The notes under the pieces: model-generated
Seen by the model: only the letters and a program-made list of their open reading frames with translations
The model's database searches: none
Told to the model about the DNA's origin: nothing
Program-made: the position numbers and the translations under genes
Origin: Nonlabens ulvanivorans
GTDB taxonomy: Bacteria; Bacteroidota; Bacteroidia; Flavobacteriales; Flavobacteriaceae
Length of the DNA stretch: 64,000 nt
Direction of reading: 5' to 3'
Assembly: GCF_000732625.1 (NCBI RefSeq)
Contig: NZ_JPJI01000026.1
Location: forward strand, 62,001 to 126,000
In this document: positions 28,572 through 37,818 of the stretch, in pieces
How positions within the stretch are numbered: the first letter of the stretch is position 1
Layout of the letters: every line of letters begins with the position of its first letter

Positions 28572-29891
28572 CTAAACGATTCTCACCAGTCCATCTTCAT
28601 CAATAACATCTAGCGTTACTGTTTGAAGTTCATTCACTAATTCTGGGTTCCAGTAAGTTTTTACCTTTACATAGTTTTCTGTAAACCCTTGAATAAATCC
28701 TTCTTTATTCTCTGCTTCCCAAAGAACCGTTTTAGTCTTACCTAACTGGCTTTCATAAAACGCACGACGTTTCTTTACAGATAGTCCACGCAACATCTTT
28801 GAACGCTTTGCACGTACTTTTTTAGGCACAACACCTTCCATAGTAGCAGCTTCAGTGTTATCACGCTCAGAATAAGTAAAGACGTGTAAATAAGAAATAT
28901 TCAAATTACTTAAGAAGTTATAGGTATCTAGAAAATGGTCGTCAGTCTCGCCAGGGAAACCTACAATTACGTCCACACCTATACAGCAATCTGGCATGAC
29001 TTCTTTAATTTTAGTAACTCGATCTACATAAAGTTCGCGATTATAACGACGTTTCATCTTACCCAACAACTCGTTATTACCAGCTTGAAGCGGTATGTGA
29101 AAGTGTGGTACAAAAGCATTTGCTCCAGACACAAATTCTATGGTTTCGTTCTTTAAAAGATTAGGTTCTATTGAAGAAATACGCAATCGCTCGATTCCGT
29201 TGACTGTGTCAAGTGCGTGAACCAGATCTAGAAAAGTGTGCTCATGTCTTTTATTCCCAAACTCGCCTTTACCATAATCTCCTATGTTCACTCCGGTAAG
29301 CACGATCTCTTTAATACCTTGCTCAGATATTAACCGAGCATTTTCCATCACGTTTTCTAGTGTATCACTTCTTGATATACCACGAGCTAATGGAATAGTA
29401 CAATAAGTACATTTATAATCACAACCATCTTGTACTTTTAGAAAAGCACGAGTACGATCGCCTATAGAATAAGACCCTACATAAAAGTCTGCCTCATCAA
29501 TCTCACAAGAATGAACCTGAGTAGGCTCTTCTTTACTGAGCTGATTAAGGTAATCTGTAATTTTAAATTTTTCTGTAGCTCCTAGAACGAGATCTACACC
29601 ATCTACAGCTGCTAATTCTTCTGGCTTTAACTGTGCATAGCAACCTACAGCAATAGTAAAAGCATCTTCATTAACTTGTTGTGCTTTCTTAACGATAGAT
29701 TTAAAACGCTTATCTGCATTTTCTGTAACACTACAGGTATTGATTACATAAATATCTGCACGTTTTTCAAAATCAACGCGCTCAAATCCTTCTTGCTCAA
29801 AACTACGAGCAATAGTACTGGTTTCACTAAAGTTGAGTTTACAACCTAGCGTATAAAAAGCAACAGATTTTGTAGCGATTTCTGTAGACAT
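28572..29891 (-). CDS. mtaB: tRNA t6A37 methylthiotransferase MtaB
   Basis: MtaB is a radical-SAM enzyme that adds a methylthio group to t6A at tRNA position 37. The N-terminal cluster-binding domain has the TLGCKLN segment and CSVTENADKR, and the radical-SAM cysteines are in QDGCDYKCTYCTIP near 158-171. A TRAM domain closes the protein (about 375-437). Length about 439 residues is standard for the family. The frame extends eight codons upstream to 29915, but the ATG at 29891 leaves the usual short N-terminus and sits 21 bases after a TATCTTTG box. It is monocistronic. Confidence 0.93.
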   Translation of the reverse strand: MSTEIATKSVAFYTLGCKLNFSETSTIARSFEQEGFERVDFEKRADIYVINTCSVTENADKRFKSIVKKAQQVNEDAFTIAVGCYAQLKPEELAAVDGVDLVLGATEKFKITDYLNQLSKEEPTQVHSCEIDEADFYVGSYSIGDRTRAFLKVQDGCDYKCTYCTIPLARGISRSDTLENVMENARLISEQGIKEIVLTGVNIGDYGKGEFGNKRHEHTFLDLVHALDTVNGIERLRISSIEPNLLKNETIEFVSGANAFVPHFHIPLQAGNNELLGKMKRRYNRELYVDRVTKIKEVMPDCCIGVDVIVGFPGETDDHFLDTYNFLSNLNISYLHVFTYSERDNTEAATMEGVVPKKVRAKRSKMLRGLSVKKRRAFYESQLGKTKTVLWEAENKEGFIQGFTENYVKVKTYWNPELVNELQTVTLDVIDEDGLVRIV

Positions 29892-29912
29892 AGAGGTAAT
29901 TAAATAGGCCGG

Positions 29913-29920
29913 CAAAGATA
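29913..29920 (-). promoter_or_regulatory. Putative -7 box of mtaB
   Basis: TATCTTTG on the minus strand, an exact TAnnTTTG match, 21 bases before the ATG. Confidence 0.5.
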
Positions 29921-30064
29921 AGAAGTATTCGTTAGGTATCTGTTAATACTCTTAGCCTTATTGAGTTGTTGCGATAAATTATTCTTTAAATGCTAACTAT
30001 CATTTAATCTTAGGTTAATACAGAATCGTTAAGGAAATAATTTCTTTGAACAAACAGAGTAGCC

Positions 30065-30886
30065 TTGAAAAAAAGACCCGTTAAAATAGTTGTCATATCA
30101 GATGTCCATCTAGGCACCTATGGTTGTCATGCAAGAGAGCTTAACGCTTACTTAAAATCCATTAAACCAGAGCAATTAATCCTAAATGGTGATATCATTG
30201 ACATCTGGCAGTTTAGAAAAAGATATTTCCCGCAGTCGCATTTAAAGGTTTTAAAAACCATTATAAACATGGCCAGTAAAGGAACTGTAGTCACTTATAT
30301 CACTGGTAATCATGACGAGATGTTACGCAAATTCTCGCCTACCATTTTAGGGAATATTACCTTAGTGGATAAACTAGTACTAGAATTGAATCAGCAAAAA
30401 ATATGGATATTTCATGGCGATGTTTTTGACGCATCCATTCAACACAGTAAGTGGCTTGCAAAATTGGGTGGTTGGGGCTATGACCTACTGATTTTAATCA
30501 ATCAAATAATCAATTGGTTTTTACTTAAAATGGGCAAAGACAGATATTCACTTTCTCAAAAGATTAAAAAATCAGTAAAAGGAGCTGTTAAATTCATCAC
30601 TGATTTTGAAGAAACAGCTACAGATTTAGCCATCGAAAACGGTTACGACGCTGTTATTTGTGGTCACATACATCAACCTCAAAAAAGGGTCATCACTAAT
30701 GCCAAAGGAAGCACCTTATACCTCAACAGTGGCGATTGGGTAGAAAATTTAACCGCATTAGAATATCACAATCAACAATGGGATATTATCACTTGCCAGC
30801 CAGAAGAACATTCCAAAAATTCTGAAGAAGAAAGTCTACATATCCCAGACGCCGCATCGCTCATTCATTTAGTAACTCAAAATTGA
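30065..30886 (+). CDS. LpxH-like metallophosphoesterase (TTG start)
   Basis: This 273-residue calcineurin-type phosphoesterase has the full metal-binding set: SDVHLG (12-17), NGDIID (46-51), GNHDEM (84-89), HGDVFD near 117 and GHIHQP near 198-205. It is most like UDP-2,3-diacylglucosamine diphosphatases of the lipid A pathway, though other substrates are possible. The only start codon before the SDVHLG motif is TTG at 30065; an in-frame stop lies 18 bases upstream and there is no ATG. The gene lies alone between mtaB (divergent) and the binding-protein gene 32 bases downstream. Confidence 0.82.
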   Translation: MKKRPVKIVVISDVHLGTYGCHARELNAYLKSIKPEQLILNGDIIDIWQFRKRYFPQSHLKVLKTIINMASKGTVVTYITGNHDEMLRKFSPTILGNITLVDKLVLELNQQKIWIFHGDVFDASIQHSKWLAKLGGWGYDLLILINQIINWFLLKMGKDRYSLSQKIKKSVKGAVKFITDFEETATDLAIENGYDAVICGHIHQPQKRVITNAKGSTLYLNSGDWVENLTALEYHNQQWDIITCQPEEHSKNSEEESLHIPDAASLIHLVTQN

Positions 30887-30918
30887 TTAAAAAATAAGAG
30901 TTAAAGTATATTTACAGC

Positions 30919-32511
30919 ATGATTAAAAATTGCTGTTTTCTATTACTGTCGCTCCTATTCATCAATTGTGGTGATACTAGTATTACTATTGATGAAACAA
31001 CAGTTTTTAGATATAATGAACATGCAAACATCACTACACTAGATCCTGCATTTGCAAAAGATCAGCGCAATATATGGGCTTGCAATTTAATTTATAATGG
31101 TTTAGTAAAACTGGATAAAAACCTCGAGGTAGTTCCCGACCTTGCTAGTGAATGGTACATTAGTGAAGATGGACTGGTGTATACTTTTCAACTTAGAGAG
31201 GATATTTATTTTCAAGACTTTGACGCTTTCGCGAAAGCGAGACAAGTAACCGTACAGGATTTTAAATATTCCCTAGAACGATTAACAGATCCAGCGGTAG
31301 CATCTCCTGGTGCTTGGGTTATGTCTAATGTTTCTGCAATAAATACGATTGATGAGCATCAATTAAGAATTACTTTAAAAAAGCCATTCCCAGCCTTTTT
31401 AGGATTACTAACCATGAAGTTTTGCAGCGTGGTACTACCAGAAGCTGTAGAAAAATACGGTAATGAATACCGTTCAAATCCTGTGGGAACTGGACCTTTC
31501 TATTTAAAACGATGGGAAGAAAACGTAAAAATGGTACTGCGCAAGAATAACAACTATCACGAAAAAGACAGCACTGGCAAAGCATTACCTTACCTAGAAG
31601 CGGTCGCCATCACTTTTAAAAGCGATAAACAAAGTGAATTCCTAGAATATGCTCAAGGGAATCTGGATTTTATAAACGCTATAGATCCTAGTTATAAAGA
31701 TGAATTGCTGACCACAACTGGAGACTTAAAAGCTAAATACGTTTCCACAACAAATTTGGTAAAAGCTCCATTTCTAAACACAGAATATCTAGGCTTATAC
31801 CTAGACAGCAGCACACCAGAACTGCAAAGCAAACTACTTAGACAGGCGATTAATAAAGGATTTGACAGAGAGAAGATGATCAAGTACTTGCGCAACAATA
31901 TAGGTATTCCTGCAACCAGCGGACTCATTCCTGCCGGATTACCAGCTGGTGGCGTGGTAAAAGGATATGAATATGATATCCATAAAGCACAACGATTAGT
32001 ACAACAATACATTACGGAAACTGGTGACACTAATCCCGAAATTACGATTACCACTGGTGCTAATTATCTAGATCTTTGTGAATTCATTCAGAAAGAACTT
32101 GAAAAAATAGGTGTGAAAACGATTGTAGAAGTCATGCCACCATCTACATTACGTCAAGCCCGTAGCGCTGGAAACCTAGATATCTTCCGCTCGAGCTGGA
32201 TTGCCGATTATCCCGATGCCGAGAATTATTTATCGCTAGGATATTCTAAAAACTTTTCTCCTAACGGACCTAACTATACGCACTTTAAAAACGATACCTA
32301 CGACCAGCTCTACGAGCAAGCACTCACCTTACCTAACGCTGCCGACCGTAAGGAACTCTATATAAAAATGGATTCTATCATCATTAATGAAGCGCCTATC
32401 GTTCCTCTTTATTATGATGAAAGTGTACGTTTTATCAGCAAGAAAGTCAGTGGTTTAGAAACTAACGCCGTGAATATGTTGAATTTGACGAGAGTTAACA
32501 AAACAAATTAA
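30919..32511 (+). CDS. Peptide/oligopeptide ABC transporter substrate-binding lipoprotein
   Basis: This 530-residue protein matches the SBP_bac_5 family (DppA, OppA). It starts with a lipoprotein signal (LLFINCGDT, Cys at about 17). The family segments LDPAFAKDQRNIWACNLIYNGLV (after 35), DGLVYTFQLREDIYF and NPVGTGPFYLKRW are present. The palindromic repeat is embedded in frame as AFAKA within DFDAFAKARQ. No permease or ATPase genes are adjacent, so it either pairs with an unlinked transporter or serves another role. A TATATTTA box just before the ATG suggests a very short leader. Confidence 0.88.
   Translation: MIKNCCFLLLSLLFINCGDTSITIDETTVFRYNEHANITTLDPAFAKDQRNIWACNLIYNGLVKLDKNLEVVPDLASEWYISEDGLVYTFQLREDIYFQDFDAFAKARQVTVQDFKYSLERLTDPAVASPGAWVMSNVSAINTIDEHQLRITLKKPFPAFLGLLTMKFCSVVLPEAVEKYGNEYRSNPVGTGPFYLKRWEENVKMVLRKNNNYHEKDSTGKALPYLEAVAITFKSDKQSEFLEYAQGNLDFINAIDPSYKDELLTTTGDLKAKYVSTTNLVKAPFLNTEYLGLYLDSSTPELQSKLLRQAINKGFDREKMIKYLRNNIGIPATSGLIPAGLPAGGVVKGYEYDIHKAQRLVQQYITETGDTNPEITITTGANYLDLCEFIQKELEKIGVKTIVEVMPPSTLRQARSAGNLDIFRSSWIADYPDAENYLSLGYSKNFSPNGPNYTHFKNDTYDQLYEQALTLPNAADRKELYIKMDSIIINEAPIVPLYYDESVRFISKKVSGLETNAVNMLNLTRVNKTN
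31225..31238. repeat. Palindromic repeat copy 6 (inside the binding-protein gene)
   Basis: GCTTTCGCGAAAGC; extended match at 31223-31239. It encodes AFAKA. Confidence 0.92.
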
Positions 32512-32513
32512 AC

Positions 32514-34895
32514 CTACTCACCACAACCTATCGGACTACCATCCGGTAAACTAGGTAAATTCACCACTTTAAACTTAGTTGGATCTTTAAAATACTGCTC
32601 GATTTGAGAACGTAATTCTAGAGCCGTGGCATTTTTAAGTCTTTTAAGTTTCTTGTCGATGGTTAACAATTGATTTCTGATTAAACCTTTAGCCGCTACA
32701 TTTGTTCGTGAGTTAGCATGAGCGTTTATTAATTGCATGACCAGTCGTTCTTGAACACGCTGCTGAATGGTTTTTTGATAATTTGAATCAGTTTTACTTT
32801 CAAAAACTACTTCGGTTATGTTTTGTAATAACTCTTCTAGTCCTAGATTATCTTGCTCTATAGCTTTAATTTGAACCACTCGATTCACACGCTGTGGATG
32901 TAGTAAGAAACTCAAAGTCATATCGGCACTACTCGCTGCAGCATGCAATGGGTCAAATGCCACGCCTACTTCACTTTTAAAACTTTCTCTACCACGGTAG
33001 TAACCATAAGCACGAGGCGGAAATAATTCTAGTAAATCAGTCGGTATCATTAATTGTTCTACCTCAAGAGTTTTTAAAAGAGCTTTTAAAGCACTCATTT
33101 GTTCTTGTTTTGAAAGATATCTCATTTCTACAGTATCACCTTTTGTAGCATAGTTGTATTCCATTCCACCTATCCATTTTGTAGTAGCTTCTACTTGATA
33201 ACGATGGCCATAATAAACGGGCACAAAAACATCTTCCAGAACACTTAACGGCTCATCTGTTCTGATGTTATCAATACTAAATTGATTCATCGCTACTTGA
33301 CGTATTTCTAGCATACGTTCTAGTTCTGCTCCAGGTTGACTTCCATTATCCCATAGATGTGCCTGAGCATGTGCGCCACCAGCAGCTCTAGAATCGCTGT
33401 CTGAGATAAATCTTAAATTTTGAGCAGTAGCGTTATCAATAACACCTTTTAAATATTGCTCTTCAGATTGAGTCTTATCTGGGTTTCCATAAGAATATTG
33501 AACCGTTAAATCATCCCAAGCGCCCATTCCTGAATCATAAGCATCATCAAGACTTATTTCTCCATCAACTAATTCTAATCTAGGATGTGGATAATCCATC
33601 ACACTAGCTCTATCACTAGTACTAGCTGCAAAATTATGGGCAAATCCTAGTGTGTGACCTACCTCATGAGCTCCTAATTGCCTGATACGTGCTAGTGCTA
33701 GTTCCATCATCTTATCGTGGTTCTCATCATTTTCTTTAAAAGGTTCTTTAAGTAAACCTTGAGCGATCATAAAATCTTGTCTTATTCGCAAACTTCCTAG
33801 ACTTACATGGCCTTTGATAATTTCGCCAGTTCGTGGATCTGTGATACTCGCTCCATAACTCCATCCACGTGTGCTGCGGTGTACCCATTGAATGACATTA
33901 TATCTCAAATCCATAGGATCTGCGCCATCGGGTAACATTTTTACTTGGAATGCATTTTTATATCCTGCACTTTCAAAAGCGGTATTCCACCAGCCAGCTC
34001 CATCTAATAAGGCACTACGCACTGGTTCTGGTGTACCAGGATCTAGATAATAAATAATAGGCTCTACCACTTCACTAATAGCCGCATCAGGATTTTTCTT
34101 CTCTAATCGATGTCTGGTTATAAAACGCTTTTGAATAGGTTCATAAACCGGTGAGCTATAATCCATATAACTCACATAAAAAGATCCACTACGCGGATGA
34201 AAAACTCGAGGCTCATACCCAGCATCTGGTAATTTTACAAAACTGTGATGTTGTATAACCGTAATGGCTTTGGCATCTGGTGCGACGCTTCTTAGGTTGC
34301 GACCAGTCGGTGTTCCTGTAAAAGTGAGCATAGCTTCAAACTCACTATTTTCAGGGAAAGATTTTGTGTTTTCCATCCACAAAGCGCTGCGAGATTTATC
34401 TACTTTATAAGAACCTTCTTTGTTTCGTTTAAGTGTTGCGGCTACACCAAAAGTATCCTGCATTAAAAACGACGTTATATCAATCGTGTAAACACCATCT
34501 TTCTGTGATTTTATTTCAAAACCGTATAAAACCGACTGTGCAAATGCTTGATTGATAGAAGCACGCTCATTATCATTATCACTACTCGCTCTGTATTTAA
34601 GGTTGGGCTGCATGAGTAGTAATTTATGACCACTTTTCACCCATTTTACGACAACGCCATCACCCAACTTACCTCTATCGAGACCTATGTCATTAGATCC
34701 TAGACCAGTACTTAGTGAATAAACATATAGAAATTCCTTATCTAAATCCTTGACTTCTAGAAGTATGTTACCTTTATCTTCTGAGTAAGTAAAGTTATAG
34801 TAGCCTTTAAATTCTTGTTTGGATGATTGTGATTGCGCTTTCGCGAAAGCGGAATAAAACAAAACTAAAGTACTTATAAATAGAATTCTTTTCAT
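32514..34895 (-). CDS. Secreted zinc metalloprotease (DUF5117/DUF4953 type)
   Basis: This 793-residue exported protein has a signal peptide (1-20) and matches the large Bacteroidetes zinc-dependent metalloproteases. A DUF5117-like beta domain comes first, followed by the catalytic DUF4953 region with the extended zinc site HEVGHTLGFAHN near 408-419 and a Met-turn-like VMDYPHPR about 20 residues later. The signal-peptidase motif AKA is encoded by the palindromic repeat. The role is protein or peptide breakdown outside the cytoplasm; no T9SS domain is present. It converges with the binding-protein gene with a two-base gap. Confidence 0.87.
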   Translation of the reverse strand: MKRILFISTLVLFYSAFAKAQSQSSKQEFKGYYNFTYSEDKGNILLEVKDLDKEFLYVYSLSTGLGSNDIGLDRGKLGDGVVVKWVKSGHKLLLMQPNLKYRASSDNDNERASINQAFAQSVLYGFEIKSQKDGVYTIDITSFLMQDTFGVAATLKRNKEGSYKVDKSRSALWMENTKSFPENSEFEAMLTFTGTPTGRNLRSVAPDAKAITVIQHHSFVKLPDAGYEPRVFHPRSGSFYVSYMDYSSPVYEPIQKRFITRHRLEKKNPDAAISEVVEPIIYYLDPGTPEPVRSALLDGAGWWNTAFESAGYKNAFQVKMLPDGADPMDLRYNVIQWVHRSTRGWSYGASITDPRTGEIIKGHVSLGSLRIRQDFMIAQGLLKEPFKENDENHDKMMELALARIRQLGAHEVGHTLGFAHNFAASTSDRASVMDYPHPRLELVDGEISLDDAYDSGMGAWDDLTVQYSYGNPDKTQSEEQYLKGVIDNATAQNLRFISDSDSRAAGGAHAQAHLWDNGSQPGAELERMLEIRQVAMNQFSIDNIRTDEPLSVLEDVFVPVYYGHRYQVEATTKWIGGMEYNYATKGDTVEMRYLSKQEQMSALKALLKTLEVEQLMIPTDLLELFPPRAYGYYRGRESFKSEVGVAFDPLHAAASSADMTLSFLLHPQRVNRVVQIKAIEQDNLGLEELLQNITEVVFESKTDSNYQKTIQQRVQERLVMQLINAHANSRTNVAAKGLIRNQLLTIDKKLKRLKNATALELRSQIEQYFKDPTKFKVVNLPSLPDGSPIGCGE
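34837..34850. repeat. Palindromic repeat copy 7 (in the metalloprotease signal peptide)
   Basis: GCTTTCGCGAAAGC; extended match at 34835-34851. It encodes AFAKA, which forms the signal-peptidase I Ala-x-Ala site. Confidence 0.92.
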
Positions 34896-34993
34896 GTTCT
34901 TGAATTAAAGCCGTAAGTTAAGAAAAGAGATTTGAGTATTTTGCTAGTTAAAAGCAACTATTTTTGAATAGTAGCATCTTAATAAAAAAGACC

Positions 34994-35398
34994 ATGAAAC
35001 AAATACTATTCACCCTAATAGGAATAATACTCTTGATCAGTTGCGACTCTAGCGACGATCCTGGAAATGTTTTAACGAGTGACATCGTGGGAACCTGGCA
35101 ACTGGTGGCAAACCTAGCTGATCCTGGTGATGGTAGTGGAACTTTTCAATCGGTTAGTAGTAATAAAACCATTACATTTAATTCAGACGGTACTTTTACA
35201 TCAAATGGAAATGTGTGCGATATATCCATAACCACTAGTGCTGCTACTAATGGAACTTATAACACCATGGACAGCACCATCAACGCAAATTGTGGCACCT
35301 TAAACTTACCCATCTCATACAGTATAGATAATCTTACAATGGATATAAGCTATATATGTATTGAGGCGTGTGAGTCTAGATATAGAAAAATTAACTAG
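34994..35398 (+). CDS. Lipocalin-like lipoprotein
   Basis: This small lipoprotein (134 residues) has the signal LLISCDSS (Cys near 16) and a compact domain with DIVGTWQLVA near 32-41, the GxW motif that opens lipocalin-like beta barrels. Lines of Ser/Thr-rich strands follow (SNKTITFNSDGTFTSNG). The frame continues ten codons upstream to a TTG, but the ATG at 34994 starts the signal peptide correctly. Function unknown. It interlocks with the convergent GlmU-like gene through a shared CTAG. Confidence 0.72.
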   Translation: MKQILFTLIGIILLISCDSSDDPGNVLTSDIVGTWQLVANLADPGDGSGTFQSVSSNKTITFNSDGTFTSNGNVCDISITTSAATNGTYNTMDSTINANCGTLNLPISYSIDNLTMDISYICIEACESRYRKIN

Positions 35399-36564
35399 TC
35401 TTTTCTATAAGCGGCAGTTTTTTCAAATACTGCATCCAAAATATCAATATCTACCTGTTCTAGAGTAAGACCACGACGTTTCATCACCACGTCTGCGACT
35501 TCATAAGCCTTATTAGTCTTGTAAGTCATATTACCTTGAGGTCCACCCCAATTGAAAGACGGGATAAAATTGCGAGGATATCCTGCACCATAGATGTTAG
35601 CGCTCACGCCTACTACAGTACCTGTATTGAACATGGTATTGATTCCACATTTTGAATGATCACCTAACATAAGACCACAAAACTGCAAACCAGTTTTTGC
35701 AAAACGACCGGTTTCATAATCCCATAGTTTTACCTCAGCATAGTTGTTTTTAAGATTACTCGTGTTAGAGTCTGCACCTATATTGCACCACTCGCCTAAT
35801 ACACTGTTTCCTAAGAATCCTTCGTGACCTTTATTACTATAGCCAAAGATGACTGAATTATTTAACTCGCCGCCAACTTTAGAATGAGGTCCAACGGTCG
35901 TAGGTCCATATATCTTTGTTCCCAGTTTAGTGGCACTGTGCTCTAATAATGCAAATCCACCACGTATAATACTACCTTCCATCACCTCAGCATTTTTACC
36001 AATATAGATAGAACCACTACTTGCATTAAGAAATGTAAAATTTAATACGGCGCCTTCTTCTATAAATACACGCTCTGGATGAATGACTTGTACATTATCT
36101 GGTATAGGCTGGCTTGTTCTTCCTTTTGTAATCAGCTCAAAATCTGCTTCTAATGCTTTTCCATTTTTTGAGAAAATATCCCAGGTATGATCAATCCCAT
36201 CACAATCACCTTCAAAAAGTACTTGCGTTAACTCGATAGTTGGTGTATGTACCGCTGCAGCACGATAAGCTACAATGGTATCGTTATACATTAGTTTTTG
36301 TCCTAATTTCAGTGCGTTTATTGCTTCACATAATTCATCTGTCGCAAAGATATTTCCCGCAATAACGACGTTATCATTAGTATCAGTCAGTGGATATTTA
36401 GTCTGTAGATAATCTTCTGTCAGATGACTAACGTTAGCATTTAGCCTTTGCTCCCATTTCTCTTTTAAAGTTAAAATTCCGCAACGTATGGCGCTGGTCG
36501 GTCTTGTATATGTAAAAGGTAAAAGAGCTTTATGTTTATTAAAGTCGGCTAGAATGTAGTTCAT
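35395..36564 (-). CDS. GlmU-like nucleotidyltransferase/left-handed beta-helix protein
   Basis: The 389-residue protein has an N-terminal half resembling a sugar nucleotidyltransferase and a C-terminal left-handed beta helix (hexapeptide repeats such as IYIGKNAEVMEGSII and FGYSNKGHEGFLGNSV). Flavobacteria widely carry this form and annotate it as a GlmU family or putative sugar nucleotidyl transferase. The usual GxGTRM nucleotide motif is not visible at the N-terminus (it starts MNYILADFNKHKALLPFTY), so activity is uncertain. A minus-strand TACCTTTG box lies 22 bases upstream. It overlaps the lipocalin gene end by four bases. Confidence 0.82.
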   Translation of the reverse strand: MNYILADFNKHKALLPFTYTRPTSAIRCGILTLKEKWEQRLNANVSHLTEDYLQTKYPLTDTNDNVVIAGNIFATDELCEAINALKLGQKLMYNDTIVAYRAAAVHTPTIELTQVLFEGDCDGIDHTWDIFSKNGKALEADFELITKGRTSQPIPDNVQVIHPERVFIEEGAVLNFTFLNASSGSIYIGKNAEVMEGSIIRGGFALLEHSATKLGTKIYGPTTVGPHSKVGGELNNSVIFGYSNKGHEGFLGNSVLGEWCNIGADSNTSNLKNNYAEVKLWDYETGRFAKTGLQFCGLMLGDHSKCGINTMFNTGTVVGVSANIYGAGYPRNFIPSFNWGGPQGNMTYKTNKAYEVADVVMKRRGLTLEQVDIDILDAVFEKTAAYRKD

Positions 36565-36586
36565 GGGACGAAAAGTTTTGCGAGTG

Positions 36587-36594
36587 CAAAGGTA
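36587..36594 (-). promoter_or_regulatory. Putative -7 box of the GlmU-like gene
   Basis: TACCTTTG on the minus strand, 22 bases before the ATG. Confidence 0.45.
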
Positions 36595-36699
36595 GAGATT
36601 TTGGTTTGTTTAGTTACTGGGTTTTTAGGTTGTAGGGTTACTAAGTATTTTAAGTTTTGATTTAAATTTAGTTTTAAGTTTAAAAAGTATCTTAGCACC

Positions 36700-37761
36700 A
36701 TGCTCGGAACTAGAAAACGTCATGTAGTAATAGCGATAGGCCTTCTGGCTCTACAAATACTGACGTATTATAATCTTAGAAATTTCCCATCATTTATCGA
36801 AAAATATTACAGTAATGGGATATATCCATATATCTCTAAAGCCATGCGCATCGGATTAGGTTGGATTCCAATATCCTTTGGTGACCTGATGTACATCGCA
36901 GGAATTGTAATGATATTAAGATGGTTATGGATATCAAAGAAGGATTTAATTACGCTTTCGCGGAAGCGTTATACGCAACTCCTATTTTCATTAAACATCA
37001 TCTTATTCACTTTTCAAGTTTTATGGGGATTTAATTATTATCGACAACCGCTGAATGTGACGCTAAATATTGAACGAGAATATACCGTTGATCAACTTAA
37101 GAAGACAGTTGCCACGTATGCTGACTTTTCTAACGAGTTACATGAATCCTTACAACCTGTCGATAGTTTGCCGGTAGTTTTTAATCGAACACAAAAAGAA
37201 CTATTCAAAATCGCACCCAGCGGATTTGAAAAGTTACCACAACCGCAATTGAAACAAAAATTAAAACCAAATAGCATTAAAAAATCATTACTCACCATGC
37301 CGTTAACCCATATGGGATATAGCGGATACCTGAATCCTATTACGGGAGAAGCTCAAACTAATGCATGGATCAATTGTTACAAAACACCTGTCTTGATTTT
37401 GCATGAGATGTCTCATCAATTGGGATTTGCAAAAGAAAATGAGGCTAACTATGTAGCCATTCAAGCTGGTCTGAATCACGAAGATTTACATTTCCAGTAT
37501 AGCGCAAGCATTTTTGGGTTGAAGTATTTATTGAACGATCTATACACTAAAGATCCTGAAGCTTTTGAAGAAATAAAAGATCACCTAAGGCCAGGTATTT
37601 TAAAAAACTATCAAGAACTGAGAGACTTCTGGGCGCCATATGATGATAATGTTATTGAGCAAGTATCACAAGCTACTTACAACCAGTATTTAAAAGCTAA
37701 CAATCAACCCGATGGGATGAAAACCTATAGCTATGTCGTATCGTTGCTCGTGAATGGATAA
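36700..37761 (+). CDS. DUF3810 family membrane-anchored zinc protein
   Basis: This 353-residue protein matches DUF3810. It has three hydrophobic segments in the first 115 residues and a soluble C-terminal part with an HExxH zinc motif (HEMSHQLGFAKENEANY, His235, Glu236, His239, with a likely third ligand Glu eight to eleven residues on). This suggests a membrane-bound metallopeptidase, but the family has no known substrate. The palindromic repeat (variant form) encodes LSRKR near residue 86, just after a membrane segment. A TATCTTAG box ends five bases before the ATG, so the mRNA may be nearly leaderless. Confidence 0.87.
   Translation: MLGTRKRHVVIAIGLLALQILTYYNLRNFPSFIEKYYSNGIYPYISKAMRIGLGWIPISFGDLMYIAGIVMILRWLWISKKDLITLSRKRYTQLLFSLNIILFTFQVLWGFNYYRQPLNVTLNIEREYTVDQLKKTVATYADFSNELHESLQPVDSLPVVFNRTQKELFKIAPSGFEKLPQPQLKQKLKPNSIKKSLLTMPLTHMGYSGYLNPITGEAQTNAWINCYKTPVLILHEMSHQLGFAKENEANYVAIQAGLNHEDLHFQYSASIFGLKYLLNDLYTKDPEAFEEIKDHLRPGILKNYQELRDFWAPYDDNVIEQVSQATYNQYLKANNQPDGMKTYSYVVSLLVNG
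36954..36967. repeat. Palindromic repeat copy 8 (inside the DUF3810 gene, variant)
   Basis: GCTTTCGCGGAAGC, the exact reverse complement of the variant in copies 5 and 10. It encodes LSRK. Confidence 0.88.
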
Positions 37762-37803
37762 AGTATACTGCTCAAATAAATAGTAAAGTTCAAGCAGTAT
37801 ACT
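37762..37803. terminator. Possible bidirectional hairpin between convergent genes
   Basis: An 11-base perfect inverted repeat (AGTATACTGCT and complement) with a 20-base loop and no T run. It sits directly after the DUF3810 stop codon and before the end of the convergent T9SS gene. Confidence 0.4.
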
Positions 37804-37818
37804 AAGAATTAAAGATGG

